Shown piece after piece: positions 1 to 8,300 of a DNA stretch of 13,301 bases. Numbering within the stretch: position 1 is the first letter of the stretch; each line of letters opens with the position of its first letter. The position numbers and the translations under genes are program-made. Below the pieces are notes generated by a model that saw nothing but the letters and a program-made list of their open reading frames with translations, searched no databases and was not told the DNA's origin. The DNA comes from an uncultured Elusimicrobia bacterium (lineage in GTDB: Bacteria > Elusimicrobiota > Elusimicrobia > UBA1565 > UBA9628), in contig CAIQSZ010000455.1 in NCBI GenBank assembly GCA_903874575.1, forward strand, positions 1 to 13,301, given 5' to 3'.

Positions 1-1191
1 AAGGTCGCGCGCTGGTTCGTGCCCGGCGTCATCGGCCTGGCGTTGTTCGTCGCGCTGGCGTGGCTGCGCTGGGGCCCCGAACCGCGCATCCTGCTGGCGA
101 TGACCTGCTTCGTCTCGGTGCTGGCGTCCGCGTGCCCGTGCGCTCTGGGACTGGCGACGCCGCTGGCGATCGTCGCCGGCATGGGCCGCGCCGCGCAGAT
201 GGGCGTGTTCATCCGCAACGCCGACATCCTGGAGGAGGTCGGCAAGCTGGACGTGATCCTTTTCGACAAGACCGGGACGCTGACGCTGGGCCGACCCCAG
301 GTCGCGGGCACCATCGTCGTCGCCGGCGCCGAAGACGAGATGCTGTCCTGGGCGTGCGCGGCGGAGGAGCGCTCCGAACACCCGTTCGCCGCGGCCATCG
401 TGGCGCTCGCGCGCGAACGGCGCGTGAGGGCGCCGGCGGTCGATTCCTTCGAGGCGTTGCCCGGCCGGGGCGTCATCGTGCGCTCGGGCGGACGCACGGT
501 GCGCGCGGGCAGCCTGCCGTGGCTGCGCGAGGAGGGAATCGTCTTCCCGACCGACGACGCCACGCGCTTTTCCGAGGCGGGCTCCTTGCTGGGCGTCGCC
601 GTCGACGCCCAACTCCTGGGCGCTTACCGCATGGAGGACGCCCTGCGCCCGTCGGCGGCGGCGGCCGTGAAGGCGCTGAAGGATCGGGGGCTTGAGGTCT
701 GCCTGGTCTCCGGCGATCGCAACGCCGCCGCCTACCGCGTCGCCGAACAGGTCGGCATCGGCCAGGTGTTCGCCGAGGTCCGCCCGGAGGAGAAGGCCGA
801 CATCGTCCGCCGCTTCCAGGCCGAAGGCAAGAAGGTCGCCATGGTCGGGGAGGGCTTCAACGACGCGCCCGCCCTCTCGCACGCCGACGTGGGCATAGCC
901 CTGGCGGCGGGCACCGACGTGGCCGTCGAGTCCGCGGACCTGGCGCTGATGAACCCCGACCTCACCTCGCTGTCGAAGGCGATCGACCTCAGCCAGCGCA
1001 TCCGGCTGGTCATCCGCCAGAACCTGGCATGGGCCTTCGTCTACAATCTGGCGCTGATCCCGATCGCCGCCGGAGCGCTGTACCCCAAGTGGGGGATACT
1101 GCTGCGCCCCGAATACGCCGGCGCGGCGATGGCGCTCAGCTCGATTTCCGTCGCCTTGAACTCGCTTCGCCTGAGGAGAAAGGATGTCTAA
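1..1191 (+). CDS. copA: Cu+-translocating P1B-type ATPase, C-terminal part (5' end cut by window edge)
   Basis: Inner-membrane pump that exports monovalent copper using ATP. The reading frame is open from base 1, so the N-terminal metal-binding domain, first helices and actuator (TGE) loop lie outside the window. Visible in order: the intramembrane CPC metal site in SACPCALG (133-141), the phosphorylation loop DKTGT with its Asp at 265-267, the nucleotide-domain SEHP motif (373-384), the SGD motif, a hinge motif reading GEGFNDAPAL, then two last helices carrying YN (1042-1047) and MALSS (1129-1143). CPC plus YN plus MxxSS is the signature of the Cu+/Ag+ subgroup (P1B-1). Oddity: the usual GDGxNDAP has Glu (codon 850-852) in place of the first Asp. 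The stop codon overlaps the queF start by 8 bases, suggesting coupled translation. Family call is firm; Cu versus Ag cannot be separated. Confidence 0.93.
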   Translation, partial: KVARWFVPGVIGLALFVALAWLRWGPEPRILLAMTCFVSVLASACPCALGLATPLAIVAGMGRAAQMGVFIRNADILEEVGKLDVILFDKTGTLTLGRPQVAGTIVVAGAEDEMLSWACAAEERSEHPFAAAIVALARERRVRAPAVDSFEALPGRGVIVRSGGRTVRAGSLPWLREEGIVFPTDDATRFSEAGSLLGVAVDAQLLGAYRMEDALRPSAAAAVKALKDRGLEVCLVSGDRNAAAYRVAEQVGIGQVFAEVRPEEKADIVRRFQAEGKKVAMVGEGFNDAPALSHADVGIALAAGTDVAVESADLALMNPDLTSLSKAIDLSQRIRLVIRQNLAWAFVYNLALIPIAAGALYPKWGILLRPEYAGAAMALSSISVALNSLRLRRKDV

Positions 1192-1609
1192 GAAAGAGAA
1201 GGAACCGTTGATCTACGGCTACAATCCGGAGCTGTCGCTGTCCGGCGCCGACGCGCCTCTGCCGCCCATCGAGACCTGGCCCAATCAGTACGAGGGCTAC
1301 GAGATCAAGATCGACGTGCCGGAATTCACCTCGGTGTGCCCGAAGACGACGCTTCCCGACTTCGGCGCGATCACGGTGCGCTACCTGCCGAACAAGGTCT
1401 GCCTGGAGCTGAAGAGCTTCAAGTACTACATGCTCGGCTACCGCAACATGGGCATCTTCTACGAGAACGCGGTGAACCGCATCCTCGACGACGTCGCGAA
1501 GGCGACTCGGCCGGTCTGGTGCGAGGTCGTCGGCGTGTTCACGCCGCGCGGCGGGATGCGCTCGACCATCACCGCCCGCTACCCGCGCAAGGCGTTCCCG
1601 CCGCGTTGA
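1184..1609 (+). CDS. queF: NADPH-dependent 7-cyano-7-deazaguanine (preQ0) reductase, type I QueF
   Basis: Cytosolic enzyme that reduces the nitrile of preQ0 to preQ1, the base later inserted into tRNA on the way to queuosine. The 141-aa length fits the single-domain (type I) form. Catalytic Cys52 lies in FTSVCPKTTLPDFG, with the general-acid Asp59 seven residues on, the spacing of Cys55/Asp62 in Bacillus subtilis QueF. The LELKSFKYY segment is the ExKSxK NADPH-binding motif of the family, and FTPRGG is the conserved late motif. Glu94 matches the substrate-binding Glu97, but the preceding His96 is Tyr93 here (FYEN instead of FHED). The ATG at 1184 has a GAGGAG Shine-Dalgarno at 1173-1178 inside the preceding ATPase gene. 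No other queuosine gene is in the window, so the pathway context is not local. Confidence 0.95.
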   Translation: MSKKEKEPLIYGYNPELSLSGADAPLPPIETWPNQYEGYEIKIDVPEFTSVCPKTTLPDFGAITVRYLPNKVCLELKSFKYYMLGYRNMGIFYENAVNRILDDVAKATRPVWCEVVGVFTPRGGMRSTITARYPRKAFPPR

Positions 1610-3300
1610 GGCGAGCGGTCGCGCTCGGCGTCCTGACCGCGTCCGGGGTCCTGCTGTTCTGGAATCTGGGGCGGCCGGCGCTTTGGCAGGACGAGGCCGA
1701 GACGGCGCTGCGCGCGCAGTCGATCTTGGAGAGCGGCCTGCCGCGCACGTCCTTGGGAGGCGTGCTTGTCACGGCCCAGCCCTCGCTGGCGCGGCGCGAA
1801 GGCAACGGCGACGGCGTTTGGACCTGGAACACGTGGTTGCCGGCGTACCTGTGCGCGGCGTCGTTCGCCGTCCTGGGGCGGACGCCGTTGGCCGCGCGCG
1901 CGCCGTTCGCGCTGGCGGGCCTGCTCGCGCTGTTCCTGGCTTGGGGCCTTTTCTCGGACGGGGAGGCCGACGAGTTCGCCGACCGCCGCGCCTGGGCGCC
2001 GGAGGCCGCGCTGGCTCTGCTGGCGCTGTCGCCGGCCTACCTGTCGTTCTGTCGCCAGTCGCGCTACTACGCCCTGGTGGCGTTGGGCACCGTGTTGGTC
2101 CTGCGCTCGTGGCGCCGCCTTTTGGAAAAGAAGCCCTGGGGCGCGTCGGCGCTGGCGCTGTCGCTTAATTTCCTTCTGCATGCCTCGTTCGCGTTCTTCG
2201 CCGCGGCCGCCCTTGCGCTGGCGCTGGACGCGGCCCTGCGCCTGGACGAATGCCCGCGCGCGCGGAGATTTTGGAGCGCGGCGCTGCTGACGCTCCTGTC
2301 GGCCGCGCCCGCCGCATGGTATTTCCGCGTCTGGGACCGCCCCGGAAACCACGCCTACGGCTGGCGCGAGTCGCTCGAATTCCTGAAATCGTTCGAGCTA
2401 TGGCTGTGCGCGTTCGCGGTTCCTCTGGCTTTGGTCGCGGCCGCTTTCCCTCAACGGCGCAGGGGACTGGCCGCGGCGGCGATCCTGTCGTGCGGCCTGG
2501 TCGGCGAGGGCTCGTGGTCGCTGGCCTGCGCGGCGCTGCTGCTGGCCGGCCTGCTGGCCGCCGCCGTGCGCCAGCCGGCGCCGTACGGAGTGATGAACCT
2601 GCGCCGCATGTGCCTGCTTCTCGCCGTCGCCACGTTGGGCCTGCTTTCGTTTTCAGCCGCGGAGCCCTACGGCCGCTATCTGGCGGGCGTCCTGCCCGCC
2701 GCCGCGTACCTGTCCGCGCGCGCTCTGTCGGCGGTCGGGCGCGGCCGCGCGTGGGCCGTCGCGGTCTTGACCGCCCTGACGGTCTCGTCGAATCTGCTCT
2801 TCGTCGCGCCGCTCAAGGTCGCGCAGGCCGTCGGCGGCCCGGACGCGCCGGTCGAGTCGGTGTCCGGCATGATGCGCCGGCGCCTGCGGGACCTGCCGGT
2901 GCGCTCGGATCTGGCGCGTATCGCGGGCGAGGTCCGTCGCGGGCCGCGGGGTTATGTCGAACCGGCGGCCGCCGCGATGCTCGCGGGCGGGGGCGAGACG
3001 TTCTTTTCCGACGCCGACTCGCTCTCTCTGATGTTCGCGACCGGCCTCAGGCCGATGTATCCCGATGAGTTCCAGACCGGGGAGCCCGATTGGATTCTGC
3101 CTTCGCCGTGGCTCCAATTGACCCCGGAACTGGTCCGTCGCGTCGTCGAACTGGCGGCCTCGGGCCGCTACGCGTCCGTACCCGTCGACGCGCCCCGCCT
3201 GATGTGGCAGAACAATCCCGACCCGCTGTTCCATGATTTCTCCCCGTCTCACGCCCCCTTACCCCTCCTGCGCCGGTTCGCGTCGAGCGGCCGACGCTGA
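1606..3300 (+). CDS. Polytopic membrane glycosyltransferase, GT-C / ArnT-PMT-like (GT39-type)
   Basis: Probable inner-membrane sugar transferase that uses a polyprenyl-phosphate sugar donor and acts on the periplasmic face; acceptor unknown. About 564 aa with some 11 hydrophobic helices. Just after the first helix comes LWQDEAETA (Asp29-Glu30), the acidic DE pair in the first periplasmic loop that GT-C enzymes use for catalysis or metal binding. A later QSRYYALVAL segment and a helix opening with GRYLAGVLPA also look like this family. The C-terminal ~130 residues are non-membrane. Start: no ATG lies in frame after queF begins its C-terminal half, and hydrophobic coding starts right after a TTG at 1606 that overlaps the queF stop as TTGA, so a coupled TTG start is chosen. 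No strong ribosome-binding site is visible. The family is reasonably clear; the substrate is not. Confidence 0.75.
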   Translation: MRRAVALGVLTASGVLLFWNLGRPALWQDEAETALRAQSILESGLPRTSLGGVLVTAQPSLARREGNGDGVWTWNTWLPAYLCAASFAVLGRTPLAARAPFALAGLLALFLAWGLFSDGEADEFADRRAWAPEAALALLALSPAYLSFCRQSRYYALVALGTVLVLRSWRRLLEKKPWGASALALSLNFLLHASFAFFAAAALALALDAALRLDECPRARRFWSAALLTLLSAAPAAWYFRVWDRPGNHAYGWRESLEFLKSFELWLCAFAVPLALVAAAFPQRRRGLAAAAILSCGLVGEGSWSLACAALLLAGLLAAAVRQPAPYGVMNLRRMCLLLAVATLGLLSFSAAEPYGRYLAGVLPAAAYLSARALSAVGRGRAWAVAVLTALTVSSNLLFVAPLKVAQAVGGPDAPVESVSGMMRRRLRDLPVRSDLARIAGEVRRGPRGYVEPAAAAMLAGGGETFFSDADSLSLMFATGLRPMYPDEFQTGEPDWILPSPWLQLTPELVRRVVELAASGRYASVPVDAPRLMWQNNPDPLFHDFSPSHAPLPLLRRFASSGRR

Positions 3301-3301
3301 T

Positions 3302-3330
3302 TTGATTCGTCACGGCGGACATGGTAAGAT
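3302..3330 (+). promoter_or_regulatory. Sigma70-type promoter of the tRNA-Val gene
   Basis: TTGATT at 3302-3307 (4 of 6 matches to TTGACA) and TAAGAT at 3325-3330 (4 of 6 to TATAAT) are separated by exactly 17 bases. Transcription would begin near 3337, a few bases before the mature tRNA 5' end at 3346. It starts two bases after the stop codon of the glycosyltransferase gene. The spacing and position are convincing; the hexamers themselves are only moderate. Confidence 0.6.
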
Positions 3331-3345
3331 AGTCGCGCCGTATCC

Positions 3346-3420
3346 GCCCAGTTGGCGCAGTGGTAGCGCGTTCCCTTGACATGGGAAAGGTCATAGGTTC
3401 AAATCCTATACTGGGCACCA
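3346..3420 (+). tRNA. tRNA-Val (anticodon GAC), CCA encoded
   Basis: Full cloverleaf can be folded by eye. Acceptor stem GCCCAGT (3346-3352) pairs with ACTGGGC (3410-3416). The D stem is GCGC/GCGC with loop AGTGGTA (3355-3369). Anticodon stem TTCCC/GGGAA (3371-3387) encloses loop TTGACAT, anticodon GAC at 3378-3380. The variable loop is 5 nt, and T stem ATAGG/CCTAT encloses TTCAAAT (3393-3409). Discriminator A is followed by a genomically encoded CCA (3418-3420). It reads valine codons GUC and GUU; GTC is common in the neighbouring genes. It stands alone between the glycosyltransferase gene and thrS. A short T-run (3421-3424) follows but no convincing terminator hairpin. Confidence 0.97.
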
Positions 3421-3553
3421 TTTTCTCCCGGAAGTCCGCTCCCGGCCGAGAAGTCGAGCGCTTTTCGCGCGTTCCTTCGCCTTCCGAGATTCTCCAGGTT
3501 CCCGCGATCAAATCACGACTTTTCCGCCGTAGCGGCGCTGCCCGGCAATATGT

Positions 3554-3580
3554 CTATAATATCGCCGCTCAATAATATAG
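3554..3580 (+). promoter_or_regulatory. Probable thrS promoter -10 element inside an AT-rich imperfect inverted repeat
   Basis: A perfect TATAAT (3555-3560) lies 30 bases upstream of the thrS start in an AT-rich patch that stands out from the GC-rich surroundings. No good -35 hexamer is found at 16-18 bases; 3532-3537 reads GCGGCG. CTATAATAT (3554-3562) and ATAATATAG (3572-3580) form an inverted repeat with 8 of 9 positions pairing around a 9-base loop. Its right arm touches the ribosome-binding site AGGGGA (3579-3584). This could be an operator or an RNA hairpin, or simply a by-product of AT-rich promoter sequence. The rest of 3421-3590 holds nothing else I can support. Confidence 0.45.
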
Positions 3581-3590
3581 GGGAACAGCC

Positions 3591-5381
3591 ATGCCCGCGA
3601 CCGACATCGTCCACGCCGCCGATCCTAACTCCCAAGAAGCGCTCGACGCCCTGCGCCATTCCTGCGCGCACGTGATGGCTCAGGCCGTCCAGGAGTTGTT
3701 TCCAGGGACCAAGATCACCATAGGGCCCGCCATCGAGAACGGCTTCTACTACGATTTCGACTCCCCGCACCGCTTCACCGAGGGGGACTTTCCCGCCATC
3801 GAGAAGCGCATGCTCCAGATCGCCGAGGGCAACCACGAATTCAAGGGCCGGGAAGTCGCGTACGAGGAGTCCAAGGAGTATTGGTCCGCGAAGGGCGAGA
3901 CCTATAAACTGGAACTGCTCGAGGGTTTCAAGGGTCAGACGCTGACGCATTACACCCACTCGACCTTCACCGACCTGTGCCGCGGCGGCCATACGCCCAG
4001 CACGAAGGCGATCCGCCATTTCAAGCTGCTCTCCGTCGCGGGCGCCTACTGGCGCGGCGACGAGAAAAAACCGATGCTCCAGCGGCTTTACGCGACGGCC
4101 TGGCCGACGAAGCCGCAGCTGGCGGACCACCTGAAGATGCTCGAAGAGGCGAAGAAGCGCGATCACCGCAAGCTGGGTCCCGCGCTGGGCCTGTTCAGCA
4201 TCGAGGACTTGGCGGGTCCCGGGCTGATTTTCTGGCACCCGAAGGGCGGACGCATGCGCCTGATCATGGAAGACTGGCTGCGCGCCGAGGCGCTCAGCCG
4301 CGGCTATCAGATGGTGTATACGCCCCACATCGCCAACGTGGACTTGTGGCACACCTCGGGCCATACCAGCTTCTTCCGTCAGAACATGTTCGGCGCGATC
4401 GAGGTCGAGAAGGCCGAGTATCTGCTCAAGCCGATGAACTGCCCGTTCCATATCCTGATCTACAAGAGCGTCCTGCGCAGCTACAAGGCCCTGCCGCTGC
4501 GCTTCTCCGAGTTGGGCACCGTATACCGCTACGAGCGTTCCGGCGTCCTGCACGGGTTGATGCGCGTGCGCGGCTTCACGCAGGACGACGCGCATATCTT
4601 CTGCGCGCCCGACCAGATCGAGTCCGAGGTCGAGGGCTGCGTGGACTTCGCGCTGAAGGTCTTCTCCACCTACGGCTTCGACAAGTACGCGATGGAGGTT
4701 TCCACCTGGGACCCCGAGAAGCCCGCCGACTATTCCGGCGAGGCGGCCGACTGGGACCGCGCGACGGGCGCGTTGGAGGCCGTCCTCAAGCGCCGCGGCA
4801 TACCGTACAAGCTGTGCAAGGGCGAGGCCGCGTTCTACGGTCCGAAGATCGACATGAAGCTGATCGACGCGCTCGGCCGCCCGTGGCAGCTGTCCACGGT
4901 GCAGTTCGACTTCAACCTGCCCAAGAAGTTCGACCTGGAGTTCGTGGGCTCCGACGGCGGCCGGCACCGGCCGCTGATGGTTCACCGCGCGCTGTACGGT
5001 TCCATCGAGCGCTTCTTCGGCATTCTCGTCGAGCACTACGCGGGAAACTTCCCGCTGTGGCTGGCGCCGGTGCAAGTGAAGATCCTGACCCTGACGGACG
5101 CGCAGATCGGCCCGGCCGGGGAGCTGGCCAAAAAGCTCGAGGCGGCCGGCATGCGCGTGGAGCTCGACTCCCGCCCGGAGAAGATCGGACACAAGATCCG
5201 CGAGGCGACGCTCGAGAAGGTCCCGTACATGGTCGTGCTGGGGCCTAAAGACGTCGAGGCCGGGACGCTGGCCGTGCGCCTGCGTGACGGTCGGCAGAAG
5301 AACGGCGTGACCTCCGACGAGTTCGTTCGCCGCTTGACCGAAGAGGCCGCCCTGAAGAAGACCGCGTCGACCTGGGAGTAA
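3591..5381 (+). CDS. thrS: Threonyl-tRNA synthetase, TGS-less form
   Basis: Cytosolic enzyme that charges tRNA-Thr and clears mischarged Ser-tRNA-Thr. 596 aa, shorter than the 642 aa of E. coli because the ~60-residue N-terminal TGS domain is missing; an in-frame TAA at 3573-3575 rules out a longer N-terminus. The protein opens directly with the editing domain: His23-x3-His27 and, further on, Cys130 in DLCRGGH. The class II core has zinc ligands in MNCPFH (Cys), QDDAH (His) and MVHRA (His), motif 2 around YRYERSG...RGFTQDDAH, and motif 3 around HRALYGSIERF. The C-terminal ~100 residues are the anticodon-binding domain. Ribosome-binding site AGGGGA at 3579-3584. Unusually, it is not followed by infC-rpmI-rplT but, two bases after its stop, by an exported TPR protein, so it may head the whole envelope operon. 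Confidence 0.97.
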   Translation: MPATDIVHAADPNSQEALDALRHSCAHVMAQAVQELFPGTKITIGPAIENGFYYDFDSPHRFTEGDFPAIEKRMLQIAEGNHEFKGREVAYEESKEYWSAKGETYKLELLEGFKGQTLTHYTHSTFTDLCRGGHTPSTKAIRHFKLLSVAGAYWRGDEKKPMLQRLYATAWPTKPQLADHLKMLEEAKKRDHRKLGPALGLFSIEDLAGPGLIFWHPKGGRMRLIMEDWLRAEALSRGYQMVYTPHIANVDLWHTSGHTSFFRQNMFGAIEVEKAEYLLKPMNCPFHILIYKSVLRSYKALPLRFSELGTVYRYERSGVLHGLMRVRGFTQDDAHIFCAPDQIESEVEGCVDFALKVFSTYGFDKYAMEVSTWDPEKPADYSGEAADWDRATGALEAVLKRRGIPYKLCKGEAAFYGPKIDMKLIDALGRPWQLSTVQFDFNLPKKFDLEFVGSDGGRHRPLMVHRALYGSIERFFGILVEHYAGNFPLWLAPVQVKILTLTDAQIGPAGELAKKLEAAGMRVELDSRPEKIGHKIREATLEKVPYMVVLGPKDVEAGTLAVRLRDGRQKNGVTSDEFVRRLTEEAALKKTASTWE

Positions 5382-5383
5382 GA

Positions 5384-8300
5384 ATGAAGATTCTCTTTGC
5401 CGTCGCCGTCCTCGCGTTCGCGCCGCCGGTCCGCGCGATGTCCTGGGGCGGCGCCTCGAAGCCGGATTTCGACGCGCAGGCCGAGGACGCCGCGTTCGCG
5501 GCCTCGACCCAGCTGTTCCAGGAGACCGGCCGCGACAAGCTGGCCGTGGTCCAGGCGTTCGAGAACTACATCCAGCAGTTTCCGCACAGCCCGCGCGTCG
5601 TCGACGCGCGGTTCCTCGTCGGTGAGGCGTACCTCCAGCACGCCATCTCCATCCTGAAGTCCGAGGCCGCGGCGAAGAAATCCTCGACGGCGCGCCTGCT
5701 GGCGCCGAAGAATCCGGCCGCGGCGAAGGCGCTTGAGGACGCCCGCGCGGCGTTCGCGGGCGTCTCCCGCGAGAAAAAATCGGGTTTGGCGGCGTCGGCC
5801 CAGTACCGTCTGGGCGAAGTCGCCTACGACGACAAGGACTGGGAGAAGGCCGCCCAGGAGTTCCAGGCCGTCGACGGGAAGTTCCCGAAGTCGTACATCA
5901 ACCCCGAGGCGCTGATGGGGATCATCTACGCCGACCTGGCGCTGGAGCAGTTCTCCCAGGCGGAGTCGAACCTTTTCCTCTTGGGCGAGACCTATCCGAC
6001 GTTCCTGCGGGAACCCTCCGTGCAGTACGCGCAAGGCATCGTCGCCCTGCATAAGGGCGACTATCCGAACGCCGAGCGCTCGCTCAAGGAAGTGAAGAGC
6101 GCCGACGCGCAGTATTACTTGGGCAAGACCTACCTTCTCAGCAAGCGCGCCTACCTGGCCGCCGCCGCGTTCGAGAACCTGATCCGCGACTACCCGGAAT
6201 CGGAGCTCAAGGAAGAAGCTCAATTCTTCATCGGAGACTCGTTTTTCCTGGCCGAAGACTTCAACGGCGCCATCTCGAAGTACCAGCGCTTCATCCAGCT
6301 TTACCCGTCCAGCCCGCTGCGCGTGTCGGCGTTGTTCCGCATCGGCTCGTCCTACTTCCAGAAGAAAGACTACGTCGAGGCGCGCGCCAACTTCCAGGCC
6401 GTCCTGGACCGCTATCCGAAGGATTTTTTCGCGCCGCTGGCGCAGTTCTTCATCGCCGAATCCTATCTGGTCTCCGGCCAGACGCGCGAGGCTCTTTTCG
6501 CCTACACGAAGGTCATCACGCAGTACCCCGACGCGGTGAAGATCGCGCCGGTGGCGTACTTCAAGCTGGCGTGGTGCCAGAATCAGGTCGGCGACTACAT
6601 GCAGGCCATCCAGACCGGCAACAACTTCACCGCGCAGTATCCGAACCACGCGCTGGCCAAGAACGTCTACGTCGTCATGGCGAACTCGCAGCTCTCCATG
6701 AAGCGCTACGCGGAGGCGACTTCGTCGTTCCAACGCATCATCGACTTGGCTCCGTCGTCGGACATCGCCGAGCAGGCGTTGTTCTCGATCCTGAAGAGCC
6801 AGTACGACCAGAAGGCGTTCAACTCGATTTTGACCTCGTACCAGTTCATCTTCCGTCATCTGCCGCCGTCGAAGTCGAAGTGGCGCTCGATGAGCTACCT
6901 GTACGCGGCCGAGGCCTACCTCCAGCTCCAGCAGGTCGACGAAGCGAAGGTCATCTACGAGATGATTCTGAAGGTCTACCCCGACGATCCGGCGGCGTTC
7001 TACGCCCAGGACGGGCTGGCGTGGTGCCACACCTATAAGGGCGAGGACCAACTGGCTCTTGAGGCGAGGCAGAAGCTCAAGGACATGATGGCCGTGGCCA
7101 ACTCCTCGTTCACCTTCTCCGGCCTCAACGAGCTGGGCATCGCGGACTCGATGTTCAACCAGAAGAACTACGAGGACTCCTACCAGCTGTACGCGAAGTT
7201 CGCCGCGGAAAACCCGAAATCGCCGGAGGCCCCGTCGGCTCTTTACCGCGCGGCGATGAGCTCGTATCATCAGCGCTATTACACGCAGGCGATCGACCTC
7301 TGGAAGAAACTGGTCGACGGCTATCCGACCTCGAAGGACGCCGGGCAGGCGCGCGCGCAGATCGCCGACACCCTGTTCCGCGCGCAGAAGTACGCGGAGT
7401 CGATCTCCGCCTACCGCGGGCTTTTGAACGCGGATCCCAAGGGGGCCGCGGCTCCGTTGGCGCACCTGCGCGTCGCTCAGGCGGCGTATAATATGAAGGA
7501 CGACGCGACGGCGGTCAAGGAAGTCCAGGACCTCGTCGGAGCGTTCCCGGCCGCGCCGGAGGCCACCGACGGGTTGGACATCCTCGAGGCGGTCTTCGAC
7601 CGCTCGCGCGGCTACGACTACAAGGCCAGCCTGCGCGCGATCGTCGCTTCCCAGCCGACCACTCAGATCGGCGGCGAGGCGCAGTTCCGCCTGGCCCGCC
7701 GTGGATTCGATGCGAAGGACTACGCGGGCGCCGCCGCGGAGTTCCAGAAGTTCAGCGTCGATTACACGAACCATCCGGAACTGCCGAAGGCGCAGTTCCT
7801 GCTGGGTGAGAGCTACTTCAACCAGCAGAAGTACCAGGACGCCATCCCGGCGTATGAGCGCCTGCTGAACAACTTCGAAAAGGACGACGACACGCCTCTG
7901 GCCGTCTTTCACACGGCGAGCGCCTACTACGCGCTTGAAAAATTCGAGGACGCGTCGCGGTTTTACAGCCGCCTGATCGAGGAGTACCCGGCGTCCGAGT
8001 TCGTTCCGCCGGCGCAGTTCAATCTGGCGCTGGCGTACAAGAAGCTCGGCAAGCTGGACATGGCGCAGTACGCCTACCAAAAGTATGTTTCCGCCGCGAA
8101 GGCCGGCGACCCGCAGGCGCAGGCCGCCTTGTGGGAGACGTACCAGATTCAGAAGGACCGCAAGGACTTCGACAGCGCGGTCGCCACCTTGGCTCAAATA
8201 CGCTCGGCTCCGAAAGCCGACGCCGACTTGACCTTCGAGACCTACTATCGCGAGAGCGAGGTCCGCCTCGCGGAGGGACGGCCGGACGAGGCGCTGACGG

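Noticed and set aside
1336..1605. Upstream extension of the glycosyltransferase frame to an ATG at 1336
   Set aside because: It would lie wholly inside queF in another frame and encode a His/Arg-rich segment unlike the hydrophobic protein that follows. A coupled TTG at 1606 fits better.
3346..3420. tRNA-Val as an integration site for a mobile element
   Set aside because: No integrase gene and no repeated tRNA 3' end were seen in the window.
3458..3470. GCGC-TTTTC-GCGC stem after the tRNA as a terminator
   Set aside because: Only 4 base pairs and no T-run after it; too weak to call.
3421..3590. T-box or other riboswitch leader for thrS
   Set aside because: No T-box antiterminator consensus and no terminator hairpin with a T-run were found in the 170-base gap.
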